Below are positions 51,334-60,009 of a stretch of DNA of 64,000 bases, piece after piece. Position numbers and translations under genes: made by a program. Each line of letters begins with the position of its first letter. The stretch's first letter is position 1. The DNA is from JACQFZ01 sp045810625 (GTDB lineage: Bacteria; Pseudomonadota; Gammaproteobacteria; Acidiferrobacterales; Sulfurifustaceae): assembly GCA_045810625.1 (NCBI GenBank), contig JBJMVQ010000029.1, positions 94,281 through 158,280 on the forward strand. Reading direction: 5' to 3'. The notes beneath the pieces were generated by a model. The model made no database searches, had not been told where the DNA came from, and saw only the letters and a program-made list of their open reading frames with translations.

Positions 51334-52723
51334 CCAAAGACCTCGCCGGATACAGTTGCCGTTCGGTCAATGCAACGACCGTATAGGCGCCGACGGCGAC
51401 GGTGAGCGAGATCAGGTAGGCGTACGGCAGATCGAGCAGATAGTGCCCGAGTACCCATGTGGCGCAACCGCCGATAAGGGCGCTGTACGCGGCGCGGACC
51501 CCGCCGAAGGCGCTGAAGAGACCGACGACGGCCACGGTGAAAATTCCGGCGCTGCCGAACGCGGATGCGTCCTCCACCAGCGCGTAAACGCCCTCGGCGT
51601 GGCGCGCGAGCAGATAGGCCATGCCGCCGGCGATGACGACGCAAACACGAGCGATTCGCACACGCGACGCGCCATCCACGCGCCGGGCGAGCGGTACGAT
51701 CAGGTTGTGTTCCGCGAGCGCGGCGGCGGCGAAGAGGGCGCTTGCGACCGTCGACAGGATTGCCGAGATGATCGCGCCGGCGAATACGACGTAGAGCGCC
51801 GGCGCGAGATATGTTTGCGCGACCGTCGGCAGCAGCTGCTCGGCGTTGTCGAGATGCGGTATGAGCGCCGTGCCGATGAGACCAATGGCGACCGGCATCA
51901 TTCCGAAAACGAAATAGAGCCCGCCGCCGAGGAGCGCCGAGCGCCGCGCGACATCCGGACTGCGCGAGGCGAGGATGACGGCGACCAGCTCTTGTGCCAG
52001 CGCGGAGCCCGCGATCGGTACCGCCCAGCGTTCGAGCACCGCGAGCGGCGGCGTCTGCGGATCACCGAAGAGGCGCAGGCGTGACGGATCGATGCTCGCG
52101 ACCGCCGCCTGCACGCCGCCCGCATGCTCGACGACCGCGAAGAGGAGCAGCGTCAGGCCGATCATCACCATGAGACCTTGCATCACGTCCGTGATGGCAT
52201 CGGCCATCAGCCCGCCGTAGACCGTGTAAGCCACGACCACGCCGGCCGCGATCGCGATCGCCAGATCGACGTCGAACGTCGACGAGGCCGAGACGACCTG
52301 CCCGAGCGCGCGCACTTGCGCGGCGGCCCACATGACCGATGTCGGGATCAGGAGAATGGCGGCGAGGCGTTCGACGCCCGGGGAGTAGCGCTGGCGATAC
52401 AAGTCGGCCAGCGTCGTCAGCTTGCGCCGCCACAACGGCACGGCGAAAACGAATCCCATGAGCAGCAGGCAGATCGTGTAGCCGAACGGATCCGCGACGC
52501 TGTTCGAGAGGCCGCCTTCATACACTGCGCCGGCGGCGCCGATACACGTTTCGGCGCCGAACCAAGTGGCGAAGATGGTGAACGTCGCGAGGCCGGTGCC
52601 GAACCGGCGGCCGGCGAGCAGGTAATCGGTTTCGGTGTTGCGCCGTGCGCGCCGCGCGACGACGAAGACAACGATCAGTTGGAGCAGGACGTAAGCGGCG
52701 ATGCCGGCGAGCGCGGGGCTCAT
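51314..52723 (-). CDS. Sodium:solute symporter family protein
   Basis: A 469-residue SSS-family carrier with about 13 helices. The N-terminus AYVLLQLIVVFVVARRAR is followed by YLLAGRRFGTGLATFTIFAT (helices 1-2) and the family motif around AVVLASRSPDVARRSA. Substrates in the family include sugars, amino acids, nucleosides and organic acids. Coupling with mak suggests a sugar. ATG 52723 overlaps the amidotransferase stop by 4 bp; a longer in-frame opening to 53191 is an overlap with that gene. Confidence 0.85.
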   Translation of the reverse strand: MSPALAGIAAYVLLQLIVVFVVARRARRNTETDYLLAGRRFGTGLATFTIFATWFGAETCIGAAGAVYEGGLSNSVADPFGYTICLLLMGFVFAVPLWRRKLTTLADLYRQRYSPGVERLAAILLIPTSVMWAAAQVRALGQVVSASSTFDVDLAIAIAAGVVVAYTVYGGLMADAITDVMQGLMVMIGLTLLLFAVVEHAGGVQAAVASIDPSRLRLFGDPQTPPLAVLERWAVPIAGSALAQELVAVILASRSPDVARRSALLGGGLYFVFGMMPVAIGLIGTALIPHLDNAEQLLPTVAQTYLAPALYVVFAGAIISAILSTVASALFAAAALAEHNLIVPLARRVDGASRVRIARVCVVIAGGMAYLLARHAEGVYALVEDASAFGSAGIFTVAVVGLFSAFGGVRAAYSALIGGCATWVLGHYLLDLPYAYLISLTVAVGAYTVVALTERQLYPARSLGVPDRR

Positions 52724-53457
52724 GCGGCGCAACAACCTCCGGGCTGTTCGCGCCGGACTCCCTTCAGCCAGTGCTCGTACAGCCGATCGGCGATCCGATG
52801 CAGCTCCGCCGTGCGCCGTTCCGCGTCGCGCAGCATTTCTTCGCCGCTTTGTACGGTCGGAGACGGCTTCAACTCGCCGTCGGTCTCGGCGACCCAGTCG
52901 GCGATCAGTTGCGGCGTCATCTCCACATGGCACTGCAAGGCGAGGTGCTTGTCGAGCACGAAGCCCTGATTGGGACAGTGCGCCGACGCGAGAAGTCGAG
53001 TCGCATCCGGCGGAATCGCAAACGTCTCGCCGTGCCAGTGATATACGGGGAAAGTCGCCGGCAGATCGCCAAGCCAGGTCCTTGCGGTCGCGCTCTCGAC
53101 GACGGTGACGGGAAACCAGCCGATTTCTTTGACGGGGTTGCGCGTTACCGGCATCCCGAGCGCCTTCGCCATGAGCTGACCGCCGAGACAATGCCCGAGC
53201 ACGGGCACGTCGGCCGCCACCGCCTGCTGGATGAGGCGTGTGACCTGCGGGATCCAGGGGAGCGGGTCGTTGACGCTCATCGGCCCGCCCATGAAAACGA
53301 GCCCGGAAATTCCGTCTAGACTTTGAGGCACAGCGTCGCCCGCGTCGATGCGAACCAGCCGAAACGACACGCCTTGGCGGCGCAGAAAGTCGGCGAAGTA
53401 ACCCGGTCCTTCGTGGGCAGCGTGCCGGAAAATCACGATGCTATCCATCCGCCGCAT
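52720..53457 (-). CDS. Class I glutamine amidotransferase-like protein
   Basis: A 245-residue GATase-1 domain protein with the nucleophile elbow LGHCLGGQLMAKALG (Cys about 93) and the catalytic His-x-Glu in ALQCHVEMT (about 178). The architecture is that of stand-alone GuaA-like amidotransferases, often hydrolysing gamma-glutamyl compounds. It has an additional cysteine pair at the C-terminus (PGGCCAA). Start may be ATG 53457 or ATG 53448; both overlap the divergent protease 5' end. Confidence 0.85.
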   Translation of the reverse strand: MRRMDSIVIFRHAAHEGPGYFADFLRRQGVSFRLVRIDAGDAVPQSLDGISGLVFMGGPMSVNDPLPWIPQVTRLIQQAVAADVPVLGHCLGGQLMAKALGMPVTRNPVKEIGWFPVTVVESATARTWLGDLPATFPVYHWHGETFAIPPDATRLLASAHCPNQGFVLDKHLALQCHVEMTPQLIADWVAETDGELKPSPTVQSGEEMLRDAERRTAELHRIADRLYEHWLKGVRREQPGGCCAA

Positions 53458-54130
53458 TGTATCGTCGCGCCCGTTTCGAGAAAAACGGATTTTGCGCTTG
53501 CTGATCCTCCTGACGGCGATCTGCGCCTCGGGACTCGCCGATGCAGGTCCGGTGATCACGCTGCAGGCGCTGTTCAAGGACAAGGCGATCTTCGTCATCG
53601 ACGGCGCGCGCCGTGTGCTCGCGAAGGGCGAGGCGAGCCCCGAAGGAGTGCGGCTGGTTTCAACGGATACGGCGGTGGAGCAGGCCGAGGTCGAGGTCGC
53701 CGGCCGGCGCGAGGTGGTGAAGCTCGGCGTCGTCATGAGCGGATTTCAGCCGACCACCCGCGCTGCGGTAACGCTCTGGGCCGGTAGCGGTGGGCATTTT
53801 TACGCCGACGGCATGATCAACGGGCAGCCCGTGCACTTTCTCGTGGATACCGGGGCGACCATGATCGCATTGAGCGGCGATGAGGCGCGGCGCTTGGGGA
53901 TCGACTACCGACGCAACGGCCGGCCGGGCACGGCAGCGACGGCGGGCGGGGTCGTGCGGTCGTATGCCCTGACGCTGGAGAAAGTCGAGGTGGGCGCGAT
54001 CGTGCTGTACAACGTTGAGGCGGGGGTGCTCGACGGGCCGTATCCGCACGAGGCGTTGCTCGGCATGTCCTTTCTCGGGCGCCTCAATATGAAGCGCGAT
54101 GGCGAACAGCTCGAGCTATCGCAGCGCTGA
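53438..54130 (+). CDS. Retropepsin-like aspartic protease, exported
   Basis: A 230-residue protein with an N-terminal signal peptide or anchor (LRLLILLTAICASGLADA) and a retroviral-type clan AA protease domain. The catalytic motif is LVDTGATMIALS (about 134-145, catalytic Asp about 137), followed by the flap region and the ALLGMSFLGRL hydrophobic-Gly motif (about 209). Such periplasmic proteases act as dimers; the target is unknown. If the start is ATG 53438 it overlaps the divergent amidotransferase gene by 20 bp; a TTG near 53495 would avoid this. Confidence 0.85.
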   Translation: MLSIRRIVSSRPFREKRILRLLILLTAICASGLADAGPVITLQALFKDKAIFVIDGARRVLAKGEASPEGVRLVSTDTAVEQAEVEVAGRREVVKLGVVMSGFQPTTRAAVTLWAGSGGHFYADGMINGQPVHFLVDTGATMIALSGDEARRLGIDYRRNGRPGTAATAGGVVRSYALTLEKVEVGAIVLYNVEAGVLDGPYPHEALLGMSFLGRLNMKRDGEQLELSQR

Positions 54131-54147
54131 GATCGCCGTGAAAGCGG

Positions 54148-54987
54148 CTATCCGTCTTCGGCAGCCGCCGTCTTCGGGTTGGCGCGCTTGTCGCGCTCGA
54201 TCATGGCGTAGGCCGAGTGGTTGTGGATCGATTCGAAGTTTTCCGACTCCACCCGGTAGCCCTCGATACGTTCGTCCTCATTCAGGCGCGCGGCCACGTC
54301 CCGCACCATGTCTTCGACGAACTTCGGGTTATCGTAGGCACGCTCGGTCACGTATTTCTCGTCCGGGCGCTTCAACAGACCATAAAGCTCGCAGCTCGCC
54401 TGTTTTTCCACCAGCTCGATCAGGTCCTCGACCCAGACGAACGCGTTCGTCCGCACCGTCAGTGTCACGTGCGAGCGCTGGTTGTGGGCGCCGCGGTCCG
54501 AGATTTCCTTTGAGCAGGGGCAGAGGCTGGTAACCGGCACGATCACCTTCACGGTCATGACGTCCTTACCGTCGCGGATTTCCCCGAGGAAAGTAACCTG
54601 ATAGTCCATCAGGCTTCTCACGCCCGAGATGGGTGCCGCCTTGTCGATGAAGTAGGGAAACGTCATCTCGATGCGGCCCGCGCGAGCGTTGAGACGCTCG
54701 CTCATTTCCCGCAGCATCTCCTTGAATGACTCGACGGAAATCTCCATGTCGTGCTGGTTCAGGATCTCGACGAACCGCGACATGTGCGTGCCTTTGAAGT
54801 TGTGCGGCAGCTCGACGTACATATTGAACGTGGCGATCGTATGCTGCTCGCCCTGGGACTTGTCCTTGACCCGCACCGGGTGCCGGATGTCCTTGATGCC
54901 GACCCGGTCGATGGGCAGATGACGCAAGTCCGGGGTCGCCTGGACGTCGGCGATCCCGATCGGCTGTACCTTTTCCTGAGCTTTCAT
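54148..54987 (-). CDS. folE2: GTP cyclohydrolase I type IB
   Basis: Makes dihydroneopterin triphosphate from GTP for folate or queuosine-type pathways, using Mn or other metals in place of Zn. The 279-residue protein has the FolE2 signature SLCPCSKEISDRGAHNQRS (about 153-171) with the catalytic Cys, and the Glu/His ligand region ESIHNHSAYA (about 253). FolE2 is often expressed under zinc limitation; no Zur-like site was recognised. It is downstream of dxs on the same strand with a 40-bp gap, a conserved arrangement. Confidence 0.94.
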   Translation of the reverse strand: MKAQEKVQPIGIADVQATPDLRHLPIDRVGIKDIRHPVRVKDKSQGEQHTIATFNMYVELPHNFKGTHMSRFVEILNQHDMEISVESFKEMLREMSERLNARAGRIEMTFPYFIDKAAPISGVRSLMDYQVTFLGEIRDGKDVMTVKVIVPVTSLCPCSKEISDRGAHNQRSHVTLTVRTNAFVWVEDLIELVEKQASCELYGLLKRPDEKYVTERAYDNPKFVEDMVRDVAARLNEDERIEGYRVESENFESIHNHSAYAMIERDKRANPKTAAAEDG

Positions 54988-55027
54988 ACGAACGCTACCG
55001 CGCTATAGTTGACTAAGGCGGTCAAGT

Positions 55028-56920
55028 TTAGGCCGATTCGACGGCACCGGCAAGGCCACGGGGGAGACGCTGGATAATGCTGCGCCGAATGCCTTCGGCG
55101 TCGAGGCCGCACTCGGCCAGCAGCTGCTTCGGATCCCCCTGCTCGACAAAGCGGTCGGGCAGGCCGAGGTTAAGCACGGCCGGGGCCGGGCCGGCGGCAG
55201 CGAGAAATTCGTTGACCGCTGCGCCGGCACCGCCGCTCAGCACGTTCTCTTCGACGGTCACCAGAAGCCCGTGGGTGCGGGCGAGATCGATGATCAGCGC
55301 TTCGTCGAGCGGTTTTACGAAGCGCATGTTGGCGACCGTGGCGTTCAGCCGTTCGCCGGCAGCGAGGGCCGCGACGAGCGGTGCGCCAAAAGCCAGGATA
55401 GCGACGCCCCGTCCCTTGCGCCGGATTTCCCCTTTTCCAATGGGAAGCGGGAGCAGCGCCTTCTGCATCTTCGTCCCTGGACCGCTGCCGCGCGGGTAGC
55501 GTACGGCCGCTGGACCTTCGTACATGAACCCGGTGGTGAGCATGGCACGGCACTCGTTTTCGTCGGCGGGCGCCATAACGAGCATATTCGGCACGCAGCG
55601 CAGGAACGTCAGATCGAACGCGCCGGCGTGCGTGGCGCCGTCGGCGCCCACGAGCCCGGCGCGATCGATCGCGAGCAGGACCGGCAGGTTTTGCAGGCAC
55701 ACATCGTGGATCAGCTGGTCATAGGCGCGCTGCAGGAACGTCGAGTAGATCGCGACGACCGGCTTCATCCCATCGCAGGCGAGCCCTGCGGCGAAAGTGA
55801 GCGCGTGCTGCTCGGCGATGCCGACATCGAAGTAGCGATCGGGGAAACGCTGCGAGAAGTCGACGAGTCCCGAGCCTTCACGCATCGCGGGAGTGATACC
55901 GATAAGCCGCTCGTCCTGCTCCGCCATGTCGCAGAGCCACTCGCCAAACACCTGCGTGTACGTCTTGCCGGACGGCTTCTTCTCGATCTTGCCGGTGGCG
56001 GGATCGAAAGGGGTAACGCCGTGATAGGTGACCGCGTCGGCTTCCGCGGGCTCGTAACCCTTGCCCTTGCGGGTCACGACGTGCAGGAATCGCGGCCCTT
56101 TCTGCTTGCGCAGGTTCTGCAGCGTTTTAATCAGCGTCGGCAGGTCGTGCCCGTCGATCGGGCCAAAGTAGTGGAAGCCGAGTTCCTCGAACAGCGTGCT
56201 CGGCATGACCATGCCCTTCATGTGTTCCTCGGCGCGCTTGGCCAGCTCGAGCACGGGCGGCATGCTCGACAGCACGCTTTTCGAGCCTTCGCGCACGCTC
56301 GTGAAGAATCGCCCCGAAAGGATGCGTGCGAGATAGTTGGACATCGCACCGACGTTCGGCGAGATCGACATGTCGTTGTCGTTCAGCACGACGAGGAGGT
56401 CGGCGTCCATATCGCCGGCGTTGTTGAGCGCCTCGTACGCCATGCCCGCGGTGAGCGCGCCGTCGCCGATCACGGCGACGACACGGTGGTCCAGGTTCTG
56501 GCGCGCGGCCGCGACCGCCATGCCGAGCGCCGCGCTAATCGACGTGCTCGAGTGGCCGGCGCCAAAGGTGTCGTAAGGGCTCTCGTCGCGGCGCAGAAAA
56601 CCGGACAGGCCGTTTTTCTGGCGCAGCGTCTCCATGCGATCGCGCCGGCCGGTCAGGACTTTGTGCGGATAGGCTTGATGACCGACGTCCCAAACGAGCC
56701 GATCGCGCGGAGTGTCGTAAACGTAATGCAGCGCGATTGTCAGCTCGACGGTGCCGAGGCCCGCGGCGAGATGGCCTCCCGTTTTAGAGACCGTCTCGAT
56801 AAGAAATCCACGCAGCTCGGAAGCCAACTCGGGCAGCTCCGTTTCGGGTAACTCACGCAGCTCGTCCGGAGTGTTGACGCGTTCCAGGAGTGGATAGCGG
56901 GGAGAGGCCGAAGACGTCAT
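55028..56920 (-). CDS. dxs: 1-deoxy-D-xylulose-5-phosphate synthase
   Basis: First enzyme of the MEP isoprenoid pathway: pyruvate plus glyceraldehyde 3-phosphate to DXP, thiamine-diphosphate dependent. The 630-residue protein is full length. VWDVGHQAYPHK near 78, the ThDP motif starting GDGALTAGM (about 148) and ending NDND, the Glu of GIAEQHALTFAAG (about 372) and the C-terminal transketolase domain are all present. Its ATG overlaps the ispA stop by 4 bp. It forms the xseB-ispA-dxs isoprenoid unit. Confidence 0.96.
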   Translation of the reverse strand: MTSSASPRYPLLERVNTPDELRELPETELPELASELRGFLIETVSKTGGHLAAGLGTVELTIALHYVYDTPRDRLVWDVGHQAYPHKVLTGRRDRMETLRQKNGLSGFLRRDESPYDTFGAGHSSTSISAALGMAVAAARQNLDHRVVAVIGDGALTAGMAYEALNNAGDMDADLLVVLNDNDMSISPNVGAMSNYLARILSGRFFTSVREGSKSVLSSMPPVLELAKRAEEHMKGMVMPSTLFEELGFHYFGPIDGHDLPTLIKTLQNLRKQKGPRFLHVVTRKGKGYEPAEADAVTYHGVTPFDPATGKIEKKPSGKTYTQVFGEWLCDMAEQDERLIGITPAMREGSGLVDFSQRFPDRYFDVGIAEQHALTFAAGLACDGMKPVVAIYSTFLQRAYDQLIHDVCLQNLPVLLAIDRAGLVGADGATHAGAFDLTFLRCVPNMLVMAPADENECRAMLTTGFMYEGPAAVRYPRGSGPGTKMQKALLPLPIGKGEIRRKGRGVAILAFGAPLVAALAAGERLNATVANMRFVKPLDEALIIDLARTHGLLVTVEENVLSGGAGAAVNEFLAAAGPAPAVLNLGLPDRFVEQGDPKQLLAECGLDAEGIRRSIIQRLPRGLAGAVESA

Positions 56921-57801
56921 TGTTCTCGTTGGACAATATATCGTGCAAGATCGCTCAGGCTTTTTGCATTATCTCCCAATGGCCTCAGGCTTTCGAGCGC
57001 GGCTGCGTGGAGCTCACGCGCTCGTGCCTTGGCCGCGGGGAGACCGAGGACGGCCGGATAAGTCGGTTTGCCGCGGGCCTGGTCGACCCCCGGTCTCTTC
57101 CCCATCACGTCCACTTCGCCTTCGACGTCGAGGATGTCGTCGACGATTTGAAACGCAAGACCGATCGCCCAGCCGTAACCGTCGAGCGCGGCGAGCACCG
57201 TTGGCGCGGCGGGCTGCGCTGCGGCCGCTACGCCCAACATGACGGAGGCGTGGATCAAGGCTCCGGTTTTGCGTCGGTGCATGTCCTCGATCTCCGCAGG
57301 GGTCAGCACCCGTCCGACGGCGCCGAGGTCGAGCGCCTGCCCGCCCGCCATGCCGTGCATGCCAATGGCGTGCGACAGCAGCCGCAGCATCGGGACACGC
57401 CGCGGATCGTCGTCGGCGGCGAGGATTTCAAACGCGAGCGCCTGCAGAGCATCGCCGGCGAGGAGGGCGGTCGCCTCGTCGAAGGCACGATGGCAGGTCG
57501 GCCGACCGCGCCGCCAATCGTCGTCGTCCATGCACGGGAGGTCGTCGTGAATCAGGGAGTAGCTGTGTATCAGCTCGACGGCGCAGGCGGCGTCGTCGAG
57601 CGCGGCTTCGTCGGCGCCAACGGCCGCACCTGCCGCATAGATAAGGCCGGCCCGGATCCGCTTTCCGCCGTTCAACGTCGCGTAGCGCATGGCTTCGAGC
57701 AGCCGTGCGGCGGGTGGGGCGGTGCGGGGAGACAAATGTGCCGCAAGCAGCCGTTCGACCCGTTCGCGCGGGCCCTTCAATACGTCCGCGAGCGCCGCCA
57801 A
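56917..57801 (-). CDS. ispA: Farnesyl diphosphate synthase (polyprenyl synthetase)
   Basis: A 294-residue trans-prenyltransferase making farnesyl diphosphate. The first aspartate-rich motif is HDDLPCMDDDDWRRGRP (about 83-99) and the second is FQIVDDILD (about 222-230). GGKRIRAGL is the substrate-binding motif. Length and motif spacing fit bacterial IspA. It starts 7 bp after xseB and overlaps dxs. Confidence 0.95.
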   Translation of the reverse strand: MAALADVLKGPRERVERLLAAHLSPRTAPPAARLLEAMRYATLNGGKRIRAGLIYAAGAAVGADEAALDDAACAVELIHSYSLIHDDLPCMDDDDWRRGRPTCHRAFDEATALLAGDALQALAFEILAADDDPRRVPMLRLLSHAIGMHGMAGGQALDLGAVGRVLTPAEIEDMHRRKTGALIHASVMLGVAAAAQPAAPTVLAALDGYGWAIGLAFQIVDDILDVEGEVDVMGKRPGVDQARGKPTYPAVLGLPAAKARARELHAAALESLRPLGDNAKSLSDLARYIVQREQ

Positions 57802-57808
57802 GTCGTTT

Positions 57809-58075
57809 CTAATCCGTTCGTTCGTTATCGTTGGTGAGCGGTTGTACTTTCAGCTCGCCGCCTTCGCGTACCAGCTTCTCAACGCGCTGCTCGGCATCTT
57901 TGAGGCCTTGCTGGCACGCGCGCGTCAGCTCGACACCGCGCTGGAAGGACGCCAGTGCTTCTTCGAGCGTCTGGTCGCCCGACTCCATCTTCTCGACGAT
58001 CGCCTGAAGTTCCGCGAGCGCGGCTTCGAAATCGAGAGTCGCGGGGACCGGCGGAGTGGGAATTTTGGGCGCCAT
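57809..58075 (-). CDS. xseB: Exodeoxyribonuclease VII small subunit
   Basis: An 88-residue small helical protein. FEAALAELQAIVEKMESGDQ, then LEEALASFQRGVEL, is the canonical XseB helical hairpin. It works with the large subunit XseA (not in this window) to degrade single-stranded DNA. ATG 58075 gives the standard length; a longer frame to 58126 is non-conserved. Confidence 0.95.
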   Translation of the reverse strand: MAPKIPTPPVPATLDFEAALAELQAIVEKMESGDQTLEEALASFQRGVELTRACQQGLKDAEQRVEKLVREGGELKVQPLTNDNERTD

Positions 58076-58169
58076 AGGAGCGGTACCGCAGTGGAAGGGG
58101 GCGAAAACTAGCGCGCCCCCGCCCACACGTCAACCACGCCGGCTGCCAATCACCCAGGCGAAAGCGATC

Positions 58170-58219
58170 ACGGGCCGCGAACCGTTGTTATGGCGTCCTT
58201 TGACCGAAGCGCGGCCCGT
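58170..58219. repeat. 10-bp inverted repeat between the iscR-like gene and xseB
   Basis: ACGGGCCGCG (58170-58179) and CGCGGCCCGT (58210-58219) are exact complements with a 30-nt spacer in the 157-bp gap. It could be a terminator stem or an attenuator for the xseB-ispA-dxs transcript. Confidence 0.5.
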
Positions 58220-58232
58220 TGTCGGCGGCTAT

Positions 58233-58703
58233 TTAGCCGCGGCGCAGACTATCTACGGCCGCGGTGCGCAGCTCCGAAGCCGCAGCCGCGTTCACCGGCT
58301 CGCCCTTCTGGAGCTTGTTCCGGCGCACCACGTCTTCGAGAGTGATGCCTTTTAAGAAATCGTAGAAGACCTTGCTGAGATCTTCCCACATCTCCGCCGT
58401 CGGGCTGTGGTCCTGTCCGAGCCCGGTACGACGTTTCGGCTCATCGGCGCCATCGACCGCGGAGACGATGTCGGCGAGGCTGATGTCGCTCGCGGGGCGG
58501 GTGAGGATGTAACCGCCGCCCGGCCCGCGCACACCCTGCACGAGACCGCCACGGCGCAGGTACGCAAAGAGCTGTTCAAGGTACGAGACGGATATGCCCT
58601 GCTCCTCGGAGAGGTCAGCGACGTTCAGCGGGCCATCCTTGTAGTGAAGCGCGAGGCTCAGAGTGGCGGTCACAGCGGATTGAGCTTTGGTCGACATTCT
58701 CAT
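58233..58703 (-). CDS. Rrf2/IscR-like transcriptional regulator lacking cluster cysteines
   Basis: A 156-residue Rrf2-family regulator. The winged-helix region GISVSYLEQLFAYLRRGGLV and the wing motif VRGPGGGYIL (about 58-67) match E. coli IscR almost residue for residue. In place of IscR's three [2Fe-2S] cysteines (about 92-104) it reads PKRRTGLGQDHSPTAEMW, and the whole protein has no cysteine. It is therefore likely a cluster-free, constitutive type-2-site-like binder or responds to something else. It starts 26 bp after the PilZ gene on the same strand. No isc genes are adjacent. Confidence 0.85.
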   Translation of the reverse strand: MRMSTKAQSAVTATLSLALHYKDGPLNVADLSEEQGISVSYLEQLFAYLRRGGLVQGVRGPGGGYILTRPASDISLADIVSAVDGADEPKRRTGLGQDHSPTAEMWEDLSKVFYDFLKGITLEDVVRRNKLQKGEPVNAAAASELRTAAVDSLRRG

Positions 58704-58729
58704 AGTGGTTACCCCTAGGGTTGGTTGGC

Positions 58730-59194
58730 TTACTCGCCGTCTGCTGGCGATGGTTCTTTTGCGGCGGATGATGCGGTCACGCGCGCAGGCGCGTCCGTTC
58801 TACCCTCCGATACACGAGCGGACGTGCCGCTCTCGATGCAAACTGATTCGCTTGGCGCCCGCGCGGCAGATGTCGAGGTCCGGCGCTCGGCGAGCAGCAG
58901 GACCACGAGGGCGCGAAAAGCGTTTACGTCGTATTCGTCGAAGCGAAGGCCGGCGCCGTTTGGCGTGAGCCGTACGACCATGGCGGGCATGCGATAAACC
59001 GACGTGCCGTTACCCTGCTGCAGCATGAGAACGATCTCGACACGGGCGTTCGGGTTAAGACTGGCCGCCTCCGTCTGGACGAACAAACCGCCAACGCTGA
59101 CGTTGCCGATGCGTCCGGGAAGCAGGCAGGAAGGTTGATTGTCGATGACGACGTCGACGCCGACGGGTTTACGCATTCCCCAGCGACGATCCAT
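58730..59194 (-). CDS. PilZ-domain protein (c-di-GMP-binding type)
   Basis: A 154-residue protein with a single PilZ domain (about 1-105). DRRWGMRKPVGVDV supplies the RxxxR-like basic start, and IGNVSVGGLFVQ (about 37-48) corresponds to the DxSxxG motif with Asn for Asp. The 45-residue C-terminal tail is Ser/Ala-rich and probably disordered. ATG 59194 has GGAGG 10 bp upstream. Its promoter region (59195-59364) is bracketed by two identical-arm palindromes. It is probably co-transcribed with the IscR-like gene. Confidence 0.8.
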   Translation of the reverse strand: MDRRWGMRKPVGVDVVIDNQPSCLLPGRIGNVSVGGLFVQTEAASLNPNARVEIVLMLQQGNGTSVYRMPAMVVRLTPNGAGLRFDEYDVNAFRALVVLLLAERRTSTSAARAPSESVCIESGTSARVSEGRTDAPARVTASSAAKEPSPADGE

Positions 59195-59259
59195 AGGCGT
59201 TATTCCTCCATGTCGTTCTAGCGGCGTTCCCGGGGAACCGGGCAACGCCATTACCAATG

Positions 59260-59275
59260 CCCTGATGTTTCAGGG
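59260..59275. promoter_or_regulatory. Palindromic operator-like site 1
   Basis: CCCTGA-TGTT-TCAGGG, with perfect 6-bp arms, lies 66-81 bp upstream of the PilZ start. The same arms recur at 59359-59374. A candidate minus-strand TATAAA (-10) lies between the two sites at about 59317-59322. Confidence 0.65.
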
Positions 59276-59358
59276 TCCTCGGAAGGGTGCGCCTAGAAGC
59301 TGCGCCTTTGCGGGGGTTTTATACTGGAAGCGAAATAACGGGGTAATTGGGAAATATA

Positions 59359-59374
59359 CCCTGACTAGTCAGGG
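59359..59374. promoter_or_regulatory. Palindromic operator-like site 2
   Basis: CCCTGACTAGTCAGGG is a perfect 16-bp palindrome that includes the stop codon of the response regulator gene (59365-59367). Arms and 4-bp spacing equal site 1, 99 bp away. Confidence 0.65.
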
Positions 59375-60009
59375 TTTCTCCTTAGGGATTCCTGGGAGGC
59401 AAAAACCATTCGCATCAGCTCTGCCAGGCTCCGGGCCTGAAGTTTCTGCATCATCTTCGCCCGGTGCGCTTCGACCGTCTTCTGGCTGATCTTCCGCTCG
59501 GCGGCGATCACCTTGTTCGGCTTACCGGCAACCACGTCATGCAGAACTTCTCGTTCCCGTGGGGTGAGCAGCGCGAAGCGCGCGAGCATGTCCGCTTGGG
59601 CAGCGTGGCGCTGGTGCCGCTCGTTTGCTTGCGCCATGCACTGGCGTATCCGGTCGAGCAGCGTTTCCTCCCGGAACGGTTTCGTGAGGAAGTCCACAGC
59701 ACCGGCGCGCATCGCGTGCACAGCCGTTGGAACGCTCGCGTGCGCCGTGATGAAGATGATCGGAATCTCGATCTTGCGCGCCGCGAGCTGCTTTTGCAGC
59801 GCGATTCCGCTCATCCCGGGCATCCGCATGTCGAGCACGAGACAACCCGGACAGCTGCTGTGGTAAGCGGTGAGAAAATCTTCGGCGCTCCCGAACGCCT
59901 CGACTTTTAATCCTGCGGATTCGATCAGCCAGCTGAGCGAATCGCGCACGGCGGCATCGTCGTCTACAACGAACACGGTCGGTTCAGCGGTGGTTGCGTC
60001 AGCGTTCAT
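59365..60009 (-). CDS. FixJ-type response regulator
   Basis: A 214-residue two-domain regulator. The receiver domain has VVDDDAAVRDSL, the phospho-acceptor D60 in VLDMRMPGMSG and the lysine in FLTKPF (about 109). A LuxR/FixJ helix-turn-helix follows (about 145-205: LTPREREVLHDVVAGKPNK, then KTVEAHRAKMM). Its ATG overlaps the kinase stop by 11 bp, so kinase and regulator are one operon. The nearby CCCTGA-N4-TCAGGG sites are candidate targets. Confidence 0.92.
   Translation of the reverse strand: MNADATTAEPTVFVVDDDAAVRDSLSWLIESAGLKVEAFGSAEDFLTAYHSSCPGCLVLDMRMPGMSGIALQKQLAARKIEIPIIFITAHASVPTAVHAMRAGAVDFLTKPFREETLLDRIRQCMAQANERHQRHAAQADMLARFALLTPREREVLHDVVAGKPNKVIAAERKISQKTVEAHRAKMMQKLQARSLAELMRMVFASQESLRRNPD

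Noticed and set aside
55271..56851. 526-codon open frame on the plus strand
   Set aside because: Antisense to dxs, whose motifs are complete; no ribosome binding site or domain in the antisense frame.
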